From assembly GCF_009455635.1 (NCBI RefSeq), contig NZ_QPER01000002.1:558001-622000 (forward strand): a DNA stretch of 64,000 nt. The letters are read 5' to 3'. Positions 44,810 to 53,332 of the stretch are shown piece by piece; the stretch's first letter is position 1, and each line of letters opens with the position of its first letter. The stretch is from Paraburkholderia agricolaris. Lineage in GTDB: Bacteria; Pseudomonadota; Gammaproteobacteria; Burkholderiales; Burkholderiaceae. Made by a program: the position numbers and the translations under genes. Under the pieces are notes generated by a model. That model did no database searches. It worked only from the letters and a program-made list of their open reading frames with translations, and was not told where the DNA came from.

Positions 44810-46125
44810 AGCTGCGCACCTTGCTGCATTGGCCGCGCACGTTATTCATGCGGCTTGCGCTGATTCTGTTTGTCAGTCTTGCGCTGGTGCAAACGCTTTC
44901 GGTCTGGCTCACCATGACGGAACGCGACCAGACCATGACGAACGTGATGATGGGTTACATCGAACGCGAGGTCACCAGTTCCGTCGCGCTGCTCGATCAT
45001 CTGCCTGCTAACGAACGCGCCGAATGGCTGCCGAGGCTGGCGCGGCGCACCTATACCTTCAATCTCGGGCCGGGGGTTGCCGGCGCGCCGCCGGATGCAA
45101 CGCTCTCGGCGAGGGTGGCTCAATCTATCGCGGACGGCATCGGCAAACGCTATCCGCTCACGGCCAATGCCGTCCCGGGCGACCCGGAGCGCCTGCAGGT
45201 TCATTTGCAGTTGAGCGACGGCACGCCGCTGACGATCGACTACCACCCGATGCCAGGCGCGCCGCTGTCGCCCTGGTTGTCGTGGGTGCTGGTGTTGCAA
45301 CTGGTCGTGCTGGCCGTCTGCTGCTGGCTGGCGGTACGGCTGGCGACACGTCCGTTGAGCCAGTTGGCGCGAGCGGCCGATACACTGGGCCCCGACCTGA
45401 AAGCGGAACGCCTGCCCGAAGACGGGCCGGACGAAGTGGCGCGCGCCGCTCGGGCGTTTAACGCCATGCAGGACCGCATCAGGTTGTACATGACCGAGCG
45501 CTTGCAGATTCTTGCGGCGATTTCGCATGATCTGCAAACGCCGATTACCCGTATGCGGTTGCGCGTCGACGTCATGGACGACAGCGCGCAAGGGGCCAAG
45601 CTGCAGCAGGACCTGCAGGAAATGGAAACGATGGTCAAGGAAGGCGTCACCTACGCACGCACCATGCATGGCGCTAGCGAGGCGCCACTTCGTATCGATC
45701 CGGATGCGTTGTTCGACAGCCTCGTGTTCGACTATGTCGATGCCGGCAAGGACGTTTCGCTGCATGGGCGAATCGGCACGCCATGGGTGACGCGTCCGCA
45801 GGCGTTACGCCGGATCGTGGGCAACCTCGTCGATAACGCGCTGAAGTTCAGTGGGTCGGCGGAGATCAGGGTCACCGCTTTGCGGGAAGGACAGGTGACG
45901 GTCTCGGTACTCGATCGCGGGCCGGGTATTCCGGCTGAGTCGCTGGAAGCCGTGTTCGAGCCGTTCTATCGGCTGGAAGGGTCACGTAATCGCGGCACCG
46001 GCGGCACCGGGCTGGGTCTCGCGATTGCACGGCAGCTCGCGCTGGCGATGGACGCAGTTCTGTCGCTGCATAACCGGCCCGACGGTGGCCTGGAAGCCAG
46101 GCTCTTACTGAAAAGTTTTGACTAG
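44806..46125 (+). CDS. EnvZ-like sensor histidine kinase
   Basis: 439 residues starting in an ATGA overlap with the response regulator gene. Two membrane helices (about residues 14-36 and 158-180) enclose a periplasmic sensor region of about 120 residues. A HAMP domain follows (ATRPLSQLARAADTLG). The H-box is AAISHDLQTPITRMRLR with phospho-accepting His241. ATPase boxes: NLVDNALKFSG (N), DRGPGIP (G1) and GTGGTGLGLAIARQ (G2). The stimulus is unknown. It is the partner of the preceding regulator. Confidence 0.92.
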   Translation: MKLRTLLHWPRTLFMRLALILFVSLALVQTLSVWLTMTERDQTMTNVMMGYIEREVTSSVALLDHLPANERAEWLPRLARRTYTFNLGPGVAGAPPDATLSARVAQSIADGIGKRYPLTANAVPGDPERLQVHLQLSDGTPLTIDYHPMPGAPLSPWLSWVLVLQLVVLAVCCWLAVRLATRPLSQLARAADTLGPDLKAERLPEDGPDEVARAARAFNAMQDRIRLYMTERLQILAAISHDLQTPITRMRLRVDVMDDSAQGAKLQQDLQEMETMVKEGVTYARTMHGASEAPLRIDPDALFDSLVFDYVDAGKDVSLHGRIGTPWVTRPQALRRIVGNLVDNALKFSGSAEIRVTALREGQVTVSVLDRGPGIPAESLEAVFEPFYRLEGSRNRGTGGTGLGLAIARQLALAMDAVLSLHNRPDGGLEARLLLKSFD

Positions 46126-46151
46126 ATTCCGTCGCCTCCCAACTGTCTTTT

Positions 46152-46227
46152 GTATCTCAATGTATCGACGCTGCCGACAGATACATAGGATTGCGCTGCT
46201 GCTCCTTGCCGACACAAGTCAGATACG
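46152..46227 (-). repeat. GTATC element, copy 3, upstream of the alpha/beta-hydrolase gene
   Basis: A 76-bp element on the opposite strand to copies 1 and 2: plus-strand GTATCTCAATGTATC at 46152-46166 and GACACAAGTCAGATACG at the far end. It lies 27 bp after the kinase stop and 47 bp before the hydrolase start, as expected for a promoter element. Confidence 0.65.
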
Positions 46228-46274
46228 TTCAGGGGTTCTAATACTTCCTGGCTAATCTAAAAGGAGAATCAGCG

Positions 46275-47318
46275 ATGCCGGATCAGATCAATACGCGACG
46301 TCGTCGTCTGCTTGGGACGACAGTTGCGGGTCTCAGTTTGATGGAGTTGGGTTTGAGCGGACTTGCCCAGGCGCAGCCGAACGGCACGCCACCCAATCCG
46401 AAAGCGGAACCCCGCGTTGCTTCGTTCGACAACATTCGCCAGGTCAATGCTGGAACACTCAGTATCGGTTATGCGGAAGCCGGTCCGCAGAATGGACCGG
46501 TGGTCATCCTGCTGCACGGCTGGCCCTACGATATCTACAGCTTCGCCGAAGTCACGCCGATGCTGGCGGCCGCGGGCTATCGGGTGATCGTGCCGTATTT
46601 GCGGGGTTACGGTTCAACGCGGTTCCTGTCCGTGGATACGCCTCGCAACGGTCAGCAGGCGGTGGTTGCGGTCGACATCATTGCATTGATGGACGCATTG
46701 AAGATCGACCAGGCGATTTTTGGCGGTTTCGATTGGGGTGCGCGCACGGTGAATATCATTGCCGCGCTGTGGCCGCAACGCTGCAAGGCGATGGTCTCCG
46801 TGAGCGGTTATCTGATCGGCAGCCAGGAAGCCAACAGGACGCCGCTGCCGCCGAAAGCGGAACTGGCCTGGTGGTATCAGTTCTATTTCGCCACGGAGCG
46901 GGGCTACGCGGGGTATGAAGCGAATCGCCACGACTTCAACAAGCTGATCTGGCGTCTCGCGTCGCCGAAATGGAATTTCGACGACGCGACGTTCGAGCGT
47001 TCGGCTGAGTCGTTCAATAATCCGGACCACGTCGCGGTGGTGATCCACAATTACCGCTGGCGTCTCGGGCTGGTCAACGGCGAACCGCAATATGACGGAC
47101 TGGAAGCGATTCTGGCGAAGGCACCGGCCGTCCCGGTTCCGACCATCACGATGGAAGGCGATGCTAATGGCGCGCCGCATCCCGATCCGGCAAGCTACGC
47201 GAAGAAGTTCACCGGCAGGTATCAGCACCGGAATATCGACGGCGGTATCGGACATAATCTGCCGCAGGAAGCGCCGAAGGCATTTGCCGATGCCATTGTC
47301 GATGTCGCTCGCTTTTAA
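46275..47318 (+). CDS. Tat-exported alpha/beta-hydrolase, epoxide-hydrolase-like
   Basis: 347 residues with AAAGGAG upstream. A Tat signal (NTRRRRLLGTTVAGLSL) precedes a cleavage region AQAQPN near 30-36. The fold shows the oxyanion motif LLHGWPYDIYSFAE, the nucleophile elbow GGFDWGARTVN with Asp153, and a C-terminal His in GGIGHNLPQEAP (about 327). An Asp nucleophile is typical of epoxide hydrolases and haloalkane dehalogenases. The substrate is unknown. It follows GTATC element copy 3 and probably belongs to the two-component system's regulon. Confidence 0.87.
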   Translation: MPDQINTRRRRLLGTTVAGLSLMELGLSGLAQAQPNGTPPNPKAEPRVASFDNIRQVNAGTLSIGYAEAGPQNGPVVILLHGWPYDIYSFAEVTPMLAAAGYRVIVPYLRGYGSTRFLSVDTPRNGQQAVVAVDIIALMDALKIDQAIFGGFDWGARTVNIIAALWPQRCKAMVSVSGYLIGSQEANRTPLPPKAELAWWYQFYFATERGYAGYEANRHDFNKLIWRLASPKWNFDDATFERSAESFNNPDHVAVVIHNYRWRLGLVNGEPQYDGLEAILAKAPAVPVPTITMEGDANGAPHPDPASYAKKFTGRYQHRNIDGGIGHNLPQEAPKAFADAIVDVARF

Positions 47319-47360
47319 GTAAGCGGACGACAGAACTCCGTCGAGTTGTCGGGCGGTAGG

Positions 47361-47795
47361 TCAAGGTAGCGGTGGGTGCAAGCGTTCCTCCTGAAGCCGT
47401 TGTACACGCATGCGGCCCGGTGGTTCGAAGTACGTTCCGAACCGCACCAGTCCCGCTTTCTTCAGGTGGCACGTCATTTCGTAACTCACCAGCACGCCGG
47501 GATCGGGATTGTCGATGTACGCCACGTCGATTGAGCGGATACGCGGTTCGTACACCAGCAGCGTCGATTCCATCTGTTGCTTGAGCAGATGCGCGGAAGC
47601 GGGCAGCGCCTTGTAGATGTTCGTCAGGTCGGGTAGTCCGTAATCGGGCAGGTGTTTGAGTGCGCCTGCCCGTGCGTTGAGAATGCGGCGGACGTTCTGC
47701 TGGATGCTCAGGATCTCAAGAGTTCTGTCGTCGTACGCATCCAGCGGTTCGCCGCCGATCTGGCCAAGCAGCTTGTCGTAGAGGGAAGGGCCCAC
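47361..47795 (-). CDS. tssE: T6SS baseplate protein TssE (gp25-like)
   Basis: 144 residues if it starts at GTG 47795, chosen because GAAGGAG lies about 12 bases upstream and the family starts near P-S-L-Y-D-K-L; the open frame runs further back through the hcp 3' end. The gp25 features are PSLYDKLLGQIGG, LSIQQNVRRILNARAGAL and PDYGLPDLTNIYK, then the acidic strand region SIDVAYIDNPDPGVLVSYEM. It is part of the wedge that joins the sheath to the spike hub. Last gene of the minus-strand T6SS operon, 49 bp after hcp. The start is the least certain part. Confidence 0.85.
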   Translation of the reverse strand: MGPSLYDKLLGQIGGEPLDAYDDRTLEILSIQQNVRRILNARAGALKHLPDYGLPDLTNIYKALPASAHLLKQQMESTLLVYEPRIRSIDVAYIDNPDPGVLVSYEMTCHLKKAGLVRFGTYFEPPGRMRVQRLQEERLHPPLP

Positions 47796-47844
47796 TGGTA
47801 TGACGTACTCCTTCAGGTGATCGGTGCCGGCCGCCCGGCGAACC

Positions 47845-48330
47845 TTATGAGCGTTCGTTCCAGCTGTCGGCGTGAATGATGTTGCCGTCCTTGTACGACC
47901 ACGTGATCTTCTCGTAGCGTAGTTCAACGTCTTCGAGATGGTTGTGTTTCTCGTAGGCCGGGTTCTTGATGTCGAGCATCCTGGGTTTGACCGCGACCAC
48001 TTTCACGTTGTCGAGGCGGGTGTTGAAGTATTCCTTTTCTTTTCCCGCATCGTCGATCTTGTACCACTTGATTTCGATCGACTTCAGCGTCTGGCCGCTT
48101 GTCACTGCTTTGTACAAGTAAGGCGTCGCCGCGTCGGTTTCCTTCGTGAAGGTGATCGGAGCATGCACGCGCGTGCCGGTTAGTTTGCCGGTATTCGAAT
48201 CTGTCGGGATATTGACGCTGTGATCGAGCGCGACCACTTCGACGCTGCCTTCGCGGCCCTGAACCGTGACGGAACCCTTGATGTCGGCGCCCCCATCGTC
48301 CTTGATCCACATGTATGCCGGAATTGCCAT
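47845..48330 (-). CDS. hcp: T6SS tube protein Hcp (TssD)
   Basis: 161 residues, the normal Hcp length. Family motifs: IPAYMWIKDDGGADIKGSVT at the N-terminus, VVALDHSVNIPTDSNTGKLT, RVHAPITFTKETDAATPYLY, and ENVELRYEKITW-like EDVELRYEKITWSYKDGNI at the C-terminus. It forms hexameric rings stacked in the inner tube. An AAGGAGAG ribosome site lies within the 3' end of the OmpA-domain gene, 4 bp upstream in the operon. Confidence 0.95.
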   Translation of the reverse strand: MAIPAYMWIKDDGGADIKGSVTVQGREGSVEVVALDHSVNIPTDSNTGKLTGTRVHAPITFTKETDAATPYLYKAVTSGQTLKSIEIKWYKIDDAGKEKEYFNTRLDNVKVVAVKPRMLDIKNPAYEKHNHLEDVELRYEKITWSYKDGNIIHADSWNERS

Positions 48331-48334
48331 TTTT

Positions 48335-50173
48335 TTACTCTCCTTGGTTTTGACTGCAACAAGCGTCCGGGGTCGATCCCGGACCGCGGATTCCCCGAAG
48401 CCATGCTCCGGGTTTGAACTGCTTCGAGCGTCGGCCGGTGTTCTGCCCAGGTGTGAGGCGGATCGGTCGCCCCAACGGCGTTTCCTTCGGTGCGACTCTC
48501 AAAGGGGGCTGCGGGCTGTCCGGTACCAGGATGATCTCGACGCGCCGGTTCTGCGCACGTCCGGCATCGGTATCGTTGCCGACAATCGGGCGGGTGTCGC
48601 CATAACCCTGGATCGCGAACTGCGTGACCGCGATGCCCGATGCGTCGACCAGCCAGTCGCGCACGGCCCCGGCGCGCGCGATCGACAGCTTCAGATTGCT
48701 GCCGGCGTCGCCGACGTTATCCGTGTATCCGGCGACCAGAATCCGCCTGTCCGGATGAACCCTGATTAACTCGAGCGCGCGGACCAGCGCACGGGTAGAT
48801 CCTGGTTTGAGCTGTGCCTTTCCACTGTCAAATAGCGACATGTTGTCGAGTGCGATCAACACTGCTGGCGAGGGTGGCGCTTTATACGAGGCGATCGCCG
48901 TGTTGAGCACGGGCACGAGCGCCGCTCCGCGATACATACCGAACGACAGGCGCAGCGGTACGCCGAGACGTGCGTAACGGTCGATCTGGTCACGGTCCGC
49001 GACGAGTGCCTGCAACGCGTCGCGGCGTGCGGTGTCATGCCCGGGCGGAATCATCGAGAACCGGCCGAGATGGGCCCCGATGTGAGTAAGCAGTGCATGG
49101 TTGTTTTCTGCCGAGCCCCAGGTAGCCAGTGCGCCAGCGCAGGCGAGCAGTGCGATTGCGTGAGCGAGCGCTGCGAGACGCGGTGACACCCAGCGCCGTC
49201 GCGGCGTGGCGTCGATCAGCGGCTGAGGCAGTGGCCACGGTGCGGGCGATGCGGCCATCGGCGGCGGCATGACGCGCGATTGCGCAAGGACGTGCCGCGC
49301 CCACGGTGAGACGGGCCCGCTCGCCGGGCCACAATCGATCCACGCGATACCGACGAGCGCACACGGCACAGACGATTGCAGATGACCGGTCAGCGAACTG
49401 ATCACAATCTGTCGTGTCCAGCCCATGATCGATGCAAGAGCCGCCGCACGGTGTGCAGGAGCAGGATCGTTTCCGGCCTGCTGCACTTGCGCTTCGGCAG
49501 CCCGCATCACTGATTCGAACCGTTGGATGTCTGTCTGCCTGTTTGTCGCCGACACGCCATACCATTGATGATTCGTCGCGGGCAATGCGGTGAGCCGCTG
49601 GTAGATGGCTATGTTGGCGGGTAACGCTGTGCTGAGCATTCGTGAGGCGTCGCTGATCGACTGGCGCGCGCTGCGTAATGCCTGCGTCAGCGCATCTTCA
49701 CTAGCATGTAAGGCAGGTGTGATCGACAGCACGACACTATCGGGTGCGCGGCCGTCGCGCCACCGCTTCACGGCAACACCGATTAGTGCCAGGTCGCGTG
49801 GGTTGTCGACCCGCAACCAGATCGCTCCGTCGCCAATGTGTGCCAGCTGTTCCTCGTGCCCGCCACGATTGAACAGTTCGGGCAGCGAGTCCCCCGTGAC
49901 CAGCACCAGCGGCATGCGCGTGTGCAGGCCTACGGGCAGATCGGCTGATGTGGCGCCCAGCGCGGCCAGCGCGTGCAAGCCTTGCTCGCTCGCACGATTG
50001 CGGTGCAAGGTGCACAGGACGACAGCAACCAGTGCCATCAGCATCACGCCCATGGCAGCCATCCAGGCCAGTCCACGGCTGACCGGCAAGATAGTAAACA
50101 GCACAGCAAGCGCTAACACGGTCGCAAGGACGACCATCGCGCGGAACGGATACCCCAGGCGCAGATCGGACAT
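48335..50173 (-). CDS. T6SS-associated OmpA-domain protein with TssM-like middle segment
   Basis: 612 residues from ATG 50173, which overlaps the DotU stop as TGATG. Two adjacent membrane helices at about residues 10-55 are followed by a cytoplasmic-type segment: MPLVLVTGDSLPELF, GAIWLRVDNPRDLALIGVAV, then RDGRAPDSVVLSITPALHAS. This order resembles the N-terminal domain of TssM but without a P-loop. Another helix lies near 330 (LAALAHAIALLACAGALATW). The C-terminal OmpA/MotB domain has SLFDSGKAQLKPGSTRAL and the peptidoglycan-contact region AGYTDNVGDAGSNLKLSIAR. It probably anchors the membrane complex to peptidoglycan, the role played elsewhere by the OmpA extension of TssL. The TssM resemblance is my reading, not proven. 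Confidence 0.8.
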   Translation of the reverse strand: MSDLRLGYPFRAMVVLATVLALAVLFTILPVSRGLAWMAAMGVMLMALVAVVLCTLHRNRASEQGLHALAALGATSADLPVGLHTRMPLVLVTGDSLPELFNRGGHEEQLAHIGDGAIWLRVDNPRDLALIGVAVKRWRDGRAPDSVVLSITPALHASEDALTQALRSARQSISDASRMLSTALPANIAIYQRLTALPATNHQWYGVSATNRQTDIQRFESVMRAAEAQVQQAGNDPAPAHRAAALASIMGWTRQIVISSLTGHLQSSVPCALVGIAWIDCGPASGPVSPWARHVLAQSRVMPPPMAASPAPWPLPQPLIDATPRRRWVSPRLAALAHAIALLACAGALATWGSAENNHALLTHIGAHLGRFSMIPPGHDTARRDALQALVADRDQIDRYARLGVPLRLSFGMYRGAALVPVLNTAIASYKAPPSPAVLIALDNMSLFDSGKAQLKPGSTRALVRALELIRVHPDRRILVAGYTDNVGDAGSNLKLSIARAGAVRDWLVDASGIAVTQFAIQGYGDTRPIVGNDTDAGRAQNRRVEIILVPDSPQPPLRVAPKETPLGRPIRLTPGQNTGRRSKQFKPGAWLRGIRGPGSTPDACCSQNQGE

Positions 50174-50907
50174 CACGGTTTCATGGCGCGCGCAGACGCT
50201 ACCAGATGAGCGAGTTGCGCATCGAGCGTCTGGTCCCAGATCAGGTAGACGAAAACCGCCGCGATGCCGCAGATTCCGGCAATTGCCCATGGCGAGACGC
50301 GACAAAACCAGTCCGCCGCCCGCCGGCCGGTGCGATCGGCGATGAATGTCCGCTCGACGGCGGGTCGCAACTTTTCCAACCGGGCGTTGAGCGTGGCAAT
50401 CAACGCCGCGCGCTTCGTTTCCCCTTCACGCGCGTAGCGGCCCTTGAAACCGAGGCCAAGAACAGCGGCGTAGCATTCGAGTAGATCGACGTTGGGCGGC
50501 GTTTCGCGCAAGCGTTCCGCGAGCCGGTCAAAGACGTGTTCGCCGGCGTCGAGCTTGCCGAATCGCTCGACCTGCAACGGGTGCGCTTCCCAACTGGCCC
50601 TGTCTTCTATCGACGGGCAGCGTAGTACTGTTTCGTCGAGCAGTCCGCACTGGGCATACTGCGCGTCCTCCCGAACGTCGGCGGGAAAACCGCGCTGTTC
50701 GAGCGCGGAGGAAAAGGTAGCGATTAACTGCACGCAACGCTCGCGTAACTGTTCCAGTGGTTCGGTCTCACCGCCTCGCGTCAGCATGCTGACGAGGAGT
50801 GCCGTGTCGCGCAGCAGGTCGCGAATTCCCGCGCCGGTTGACCGGTCGCAAGACAGCTGTGCCCCCATCAAGGGGATTGTCTTCGGGATACGGGCGATCG
50901 TTTTCAT
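50173..50907 (-). CDS. tssL: T6SS membrane-complex protein TssL/DotU
   Basis: 244 residues. DotU features: IRDLLRDTALLVSMLTRG, YAQCGLLDETVLRCPSIEDR (the conserved A-x-DE-x-x-L block is here C-G-L-L-DE-T-V-L), VDLLECYAAVLGLGFKGRYA, and a single C-terminal membrane helix (WAIAGICGIAAVFVYLIW, about 205-225). It lacks a fused OmpA domain; that function is supplied by the next gene, whose start overlaps its stop. Its own start overlaps the tssK stop by 4 bp. Confidence 0.92.
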   Translation of the reverse strand: MKTIARIPKTIPLMGAQLSCDRSTGAGIRDLLRDTALLVSMLTRGGETEPLEQLRERCVQLIATFSSALEQRGFPADVREDAQYAQCGLLDETVLRCPSIEDRASWEAHPLQVERFGKLDAGEHVFDRLAERLRETPPNVDLLECYAAVLGLGFKGRYAREGETKRAALIATLNARLEKLRPAVERTFIADRTGRRAADWFCRVSPWAIAGICGIAAVFVYLIWDQTLDAQLAHLVASARAMKP

Positions 50908-52253
50908 GAGCGGATCACCGCGTAAAGTTCAAGCGAAGGATCGGCCACCGTTGTCGGCAGATAAATCTGGCAGGCCCGCGCAGCCAGCATCCGGGCGTGT
51001 GCAGGATCGCTATGGTCGAGTGCGAAGTACAGGTTGTCGAGACGCACCGGAATGGCGGCCGGGACGCGCTGGACTGCCTTGAGCGGGATGCCTGCAAGCG
51101 CGGAATTGACGATGTGCCCGAGGTCGTCCGGCGCACCGATCTTGCACACCTTCGGGAACAACTCGGCCAGTTCGAATGGCGCGAGCGCGGCGTTGACTGA
51201 CAGGTAGTAATCCGCGCCGGCCACGAGCCGCTCGTCCTGAAACTGGCCCATCCACATAGTCGGACTCTTGCGTGTCAGGCCAATCGAAATCACACGCGAT
51301 GGAATGATCGAGTCGAGCAGATCGCGGATCATTGTTTCGAGCTGCGCGAAAATCTCGTCGGCCCGTACGTGGTCGTAGGTCGGGATCTCGTTCAGTTGGG
51401 CGCAGGTCGAAAACGTCATCAACACACTCGCCAATTGGGCTAGCATCGAATAGAGCCGTTCAGGCGGCTGGTTCGGGTGCGTGGCGATGAAACGAAGTTG
51501 TGGCCAGTACGTGTGGATGCAGTGGAGCAGCCAGAACAGCGAGACATCGGCGACGCCGTATTCCACAACGGCCTCGATGCGCTCGCTCTTACGCGCGCCC
51601 AACGTCGCGCTTTTCGCCTGCAGGATGTCGGCAAGACGTTTCACCCGCTCGACATGCAAGGGGTGACCGGCCAGTGTCAGACACGGCGGCACGTAATAGC
51701 GGTCTAACTGGAAGTGACCGCCCGTGCCACGCGTGAGACGGGCGATTGCGCAGATTGAGTCATCCGCCTGCTGTTCGAAGTCGAACAGCAGACGCACCGC
51801 GTGGCGTTCGGCGGCCATCTCGGCCTCGCCTGTGCCGTTCAGATCGGTGACTTTCACAAACTCCCGATACGAGCGGCGCGGCCGGGCGAGTGTCGTCTCG
51901 TCGAAGCGGCAGTTGCTGCCCGTGGCATTAATCAGCGGCAGGGCCGCCAGCATCACGACGCTTTGTATCTCGGGCGGAAAGCCTCGCGTCAGATCGCGGG
52001 CGGGCGGCAGCGCGTCGCTCACGGACGTGTCGAACGCCGTACCGTCAGGAAAACGAAGTTTCAGACGCGTGAGTTTGAGGCGTCCGTTTGGCAGCGCCTC
52101 TTCGTCGATCTCCACGCCGAGCGTGCCCCACGGTTCCACGATTGCGGCCGAGGCGAACTGCCGGTGCACGAAATCCGTCCACCGGTCCTGTTGCTGGAAT
52201 TGCTGCTGGTTGAGGATCAGGCCTTCGTGCCAGAGCGGTTTGTCGATCCGCAT
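50904..52253 (-). CDS. tssK: T6SS baseplate protein TssK
   Basis: 449 residues, normal length. The family start KPLWHEGLILNQQQFQQQDR is unmistakable, and PPEIQSVVMLAALPLINATG, LYSMLAQLASVLMTFS and GLTRKSPTMWMGQF follow. TssK links the baseplate to the TssL-TssM membrane complex. First gene of the minus-strand operon tssK - tssL - ompA-like - hcp - tssE, divergent from tssB across 490 bp of AT-rich DNA. Confidence 0.94.
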   Translation of the reverse strand: MRIDKPLWHEGLILNQQQFQQQDRWTDFVHRQFASAAIVEPWGTLGVEIDEEALPNGRLKLTRLKLRFPDGTAFDTSVSDALPPARDLTRGFPPEIQSVVMLAALPLINATGSNCRFDETTLARPRRSYREFVKVTDLNGTGEAEMAAERHAVRLLFDFEQQADDSICAIARLTRGTGGHFQLDRYYVPPCLTLAGHPLHVERVKRLADILQAKSATLGARKSERIEAVVEYGVADVSLFWLLHCIHTYWPQLRFIATHPNQPPERLYSMLAQLASVLMTFSTCAQLNEIPTYDHVRADEIFAQLETMIRDLLDSIIPSRVISIGLTRKSPTMWMGQFQDERLVAGADYYLSVNAALAPFELAELFPKVCKIGAPDDLGHIVNSALAGIPLKAVQRVPAAIPVRLDNLYFALDHSDPAHARMLAARACQIYLPTTVADPSLELYAVIRS

Positions 52254-52743
52254 GTGTGGTTTTCTCTCTGATTATTTTCGGTCTGGATGGCGGATTCTAT
52301 ACGCGGTAAATCACGTCGGCATATCCCATTGATAGGTGTTTTTATATTCAAAGGTGAAAAATCATTAATCGCTTGTTTCGTTGCTTTGAGTCAATAAGTC
52401 GGTGGGCGATGAACCGCGCTGAATATCTCATTATTATTTTGTTGGATTGAAGTCTTGCCATGTGCCGGGGATCATGATTGGCATGGCTGTGGTGGGATTG
52501 ATTTGATGGGTTCTTAGGGCTATTTTTTGAGAAAATCGTTGAGGGATTCTGATTTGTTCTTAATTTTGTGATTATTTTTTTGGGTAATTTAAATTAATGT
52601 ATTTGCAATCAGGCGACAGGTCTTTTGACTTGATTGTCGAGTTACGTGTTTAATTCGGGTCGAAATGAAAACAATCGCATAAGTAAGCATGGATCACGTT
52701 GCTGCGATACCAACGTGATCCTCCTTTTATAAAGGACTACATA
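52254..52743. promoter_or_regulatory. Divergent T6SS control region
   Basis: 490 bp with no gene, clearly AT-rich between 52260 and 52690 against the GC-rich neighbours. It should hold promoters for both T6SS operons. I found no convincing sigma-54 GG-N10-GC element by eye. The tssB leader structures at its right end are listed separately. Confidence 0.55.
52692..52737 (+). promoter_or_regulatory. Two tandem hairpins in the tssB leader, the second covering the ribosome site
   Basis: Hairpin 1: perfect 11-bp stem GGATCACGTTG (52692-52702) / CAACGTGATCC (52712-52722), 9-base loop. Hairpin 2, starting at the next base: TCCTTT (52723-52728), TAT loop, AAAGGA (52732-52737). AAAGGA is the Shine-Dalgarno sequence of tssB (GTG 52744), so folding would hide it. 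Confidence 0.6.
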
Positions 52744-53256
52744 GTGGACAGCTTCCAGCACGAAATTCCGAAGTCAAGAGTGTCGATCACATTGGACCTG
52801 CATACGGGCGGCGCCCGCAAGAAGGTCGAGTTGCCCCTCAAGCTGCTCGTTGCCGGTGACTACAGCGCGGGCAAGGAGCAGGCCCCGCTTGCGGAACGCA
52901 AGAAGATCAATATCGACAAAAACAACTTCGACGCGGTTCTGTCCGATCTCGCACCAGAACTGAAGGTCAATGCCGGGAACACGCTCGCCGAAGACGGCTC
53001 CGGGCTGCCCGTAGCGCTCAGCTTCCAGTCGATGAAGGACTTTGAACCCGAGCAGGTGGCGGCGCAGATTCCCGAATTGCAGCCTCTGTTGGCGATGCGC
53101 AATCTGCTGCGGGACCTGAAGTCGAACCTGCTCGACAACGGCACATTCCGTCGCGAGTTCGAGAAGATTCTGAAGGACCATGCACTCTCACGGCAACTGC
53201 GCGGCGAACTTGCACTGATCGCCACGTCGGCTGCGCAGCCAGAAGGTCACGCGTAG
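52744..53256 (+). CDS. tssB: T6SS contractile sheath small subunit TssB
   Basis: 170 residues from GTG 52744, set by AAAGGA 6 bases upstream and by the family start S-F-Q-x-E-I-P-K-S-R-V. Motifs: KVELPLKLLVAGDYSAG, ERKKINIDKNNFDAVLSDLA, ALSFQSMKDFEPEQVAAQIP. It pairs with TssC to build the contractile sheath, disassembled by ClpV (gene not in the window). First gene of the plus-strand operon; its leader has a hairpin that covers the ribosome site. Confidence 0.95.
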   Translation: MDSFQHEIPKSRVSITLDLHTGGARKKVELPLKLLVAGDYSAGKEQAPLAERKKINIDKNNFDAVLSDLAPELKVNAGNTLAEDGSGLPVALSFQSMKDFEPEQVAAQIPELQPLLAMRNLLRDLKSNLLDNGTFRREFEKILKDHALSRQLRGELALIATSAAQPEGHA

Positions 53257-53332
53257 GTCGAGGACGGCTTTCACTGTATTCCGGACAACGAGCCACGCGC
53301 GTCCCGATGGGACGGTAGAGATAGGATCCAAC

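Noticed and set aside
52254..52690. Sigma-54 promoter for the T6SS operons
   Set aside because: No GG-N10-GC pair with the usual TGGCAC/TTGC context was found by eye on the plus strand.
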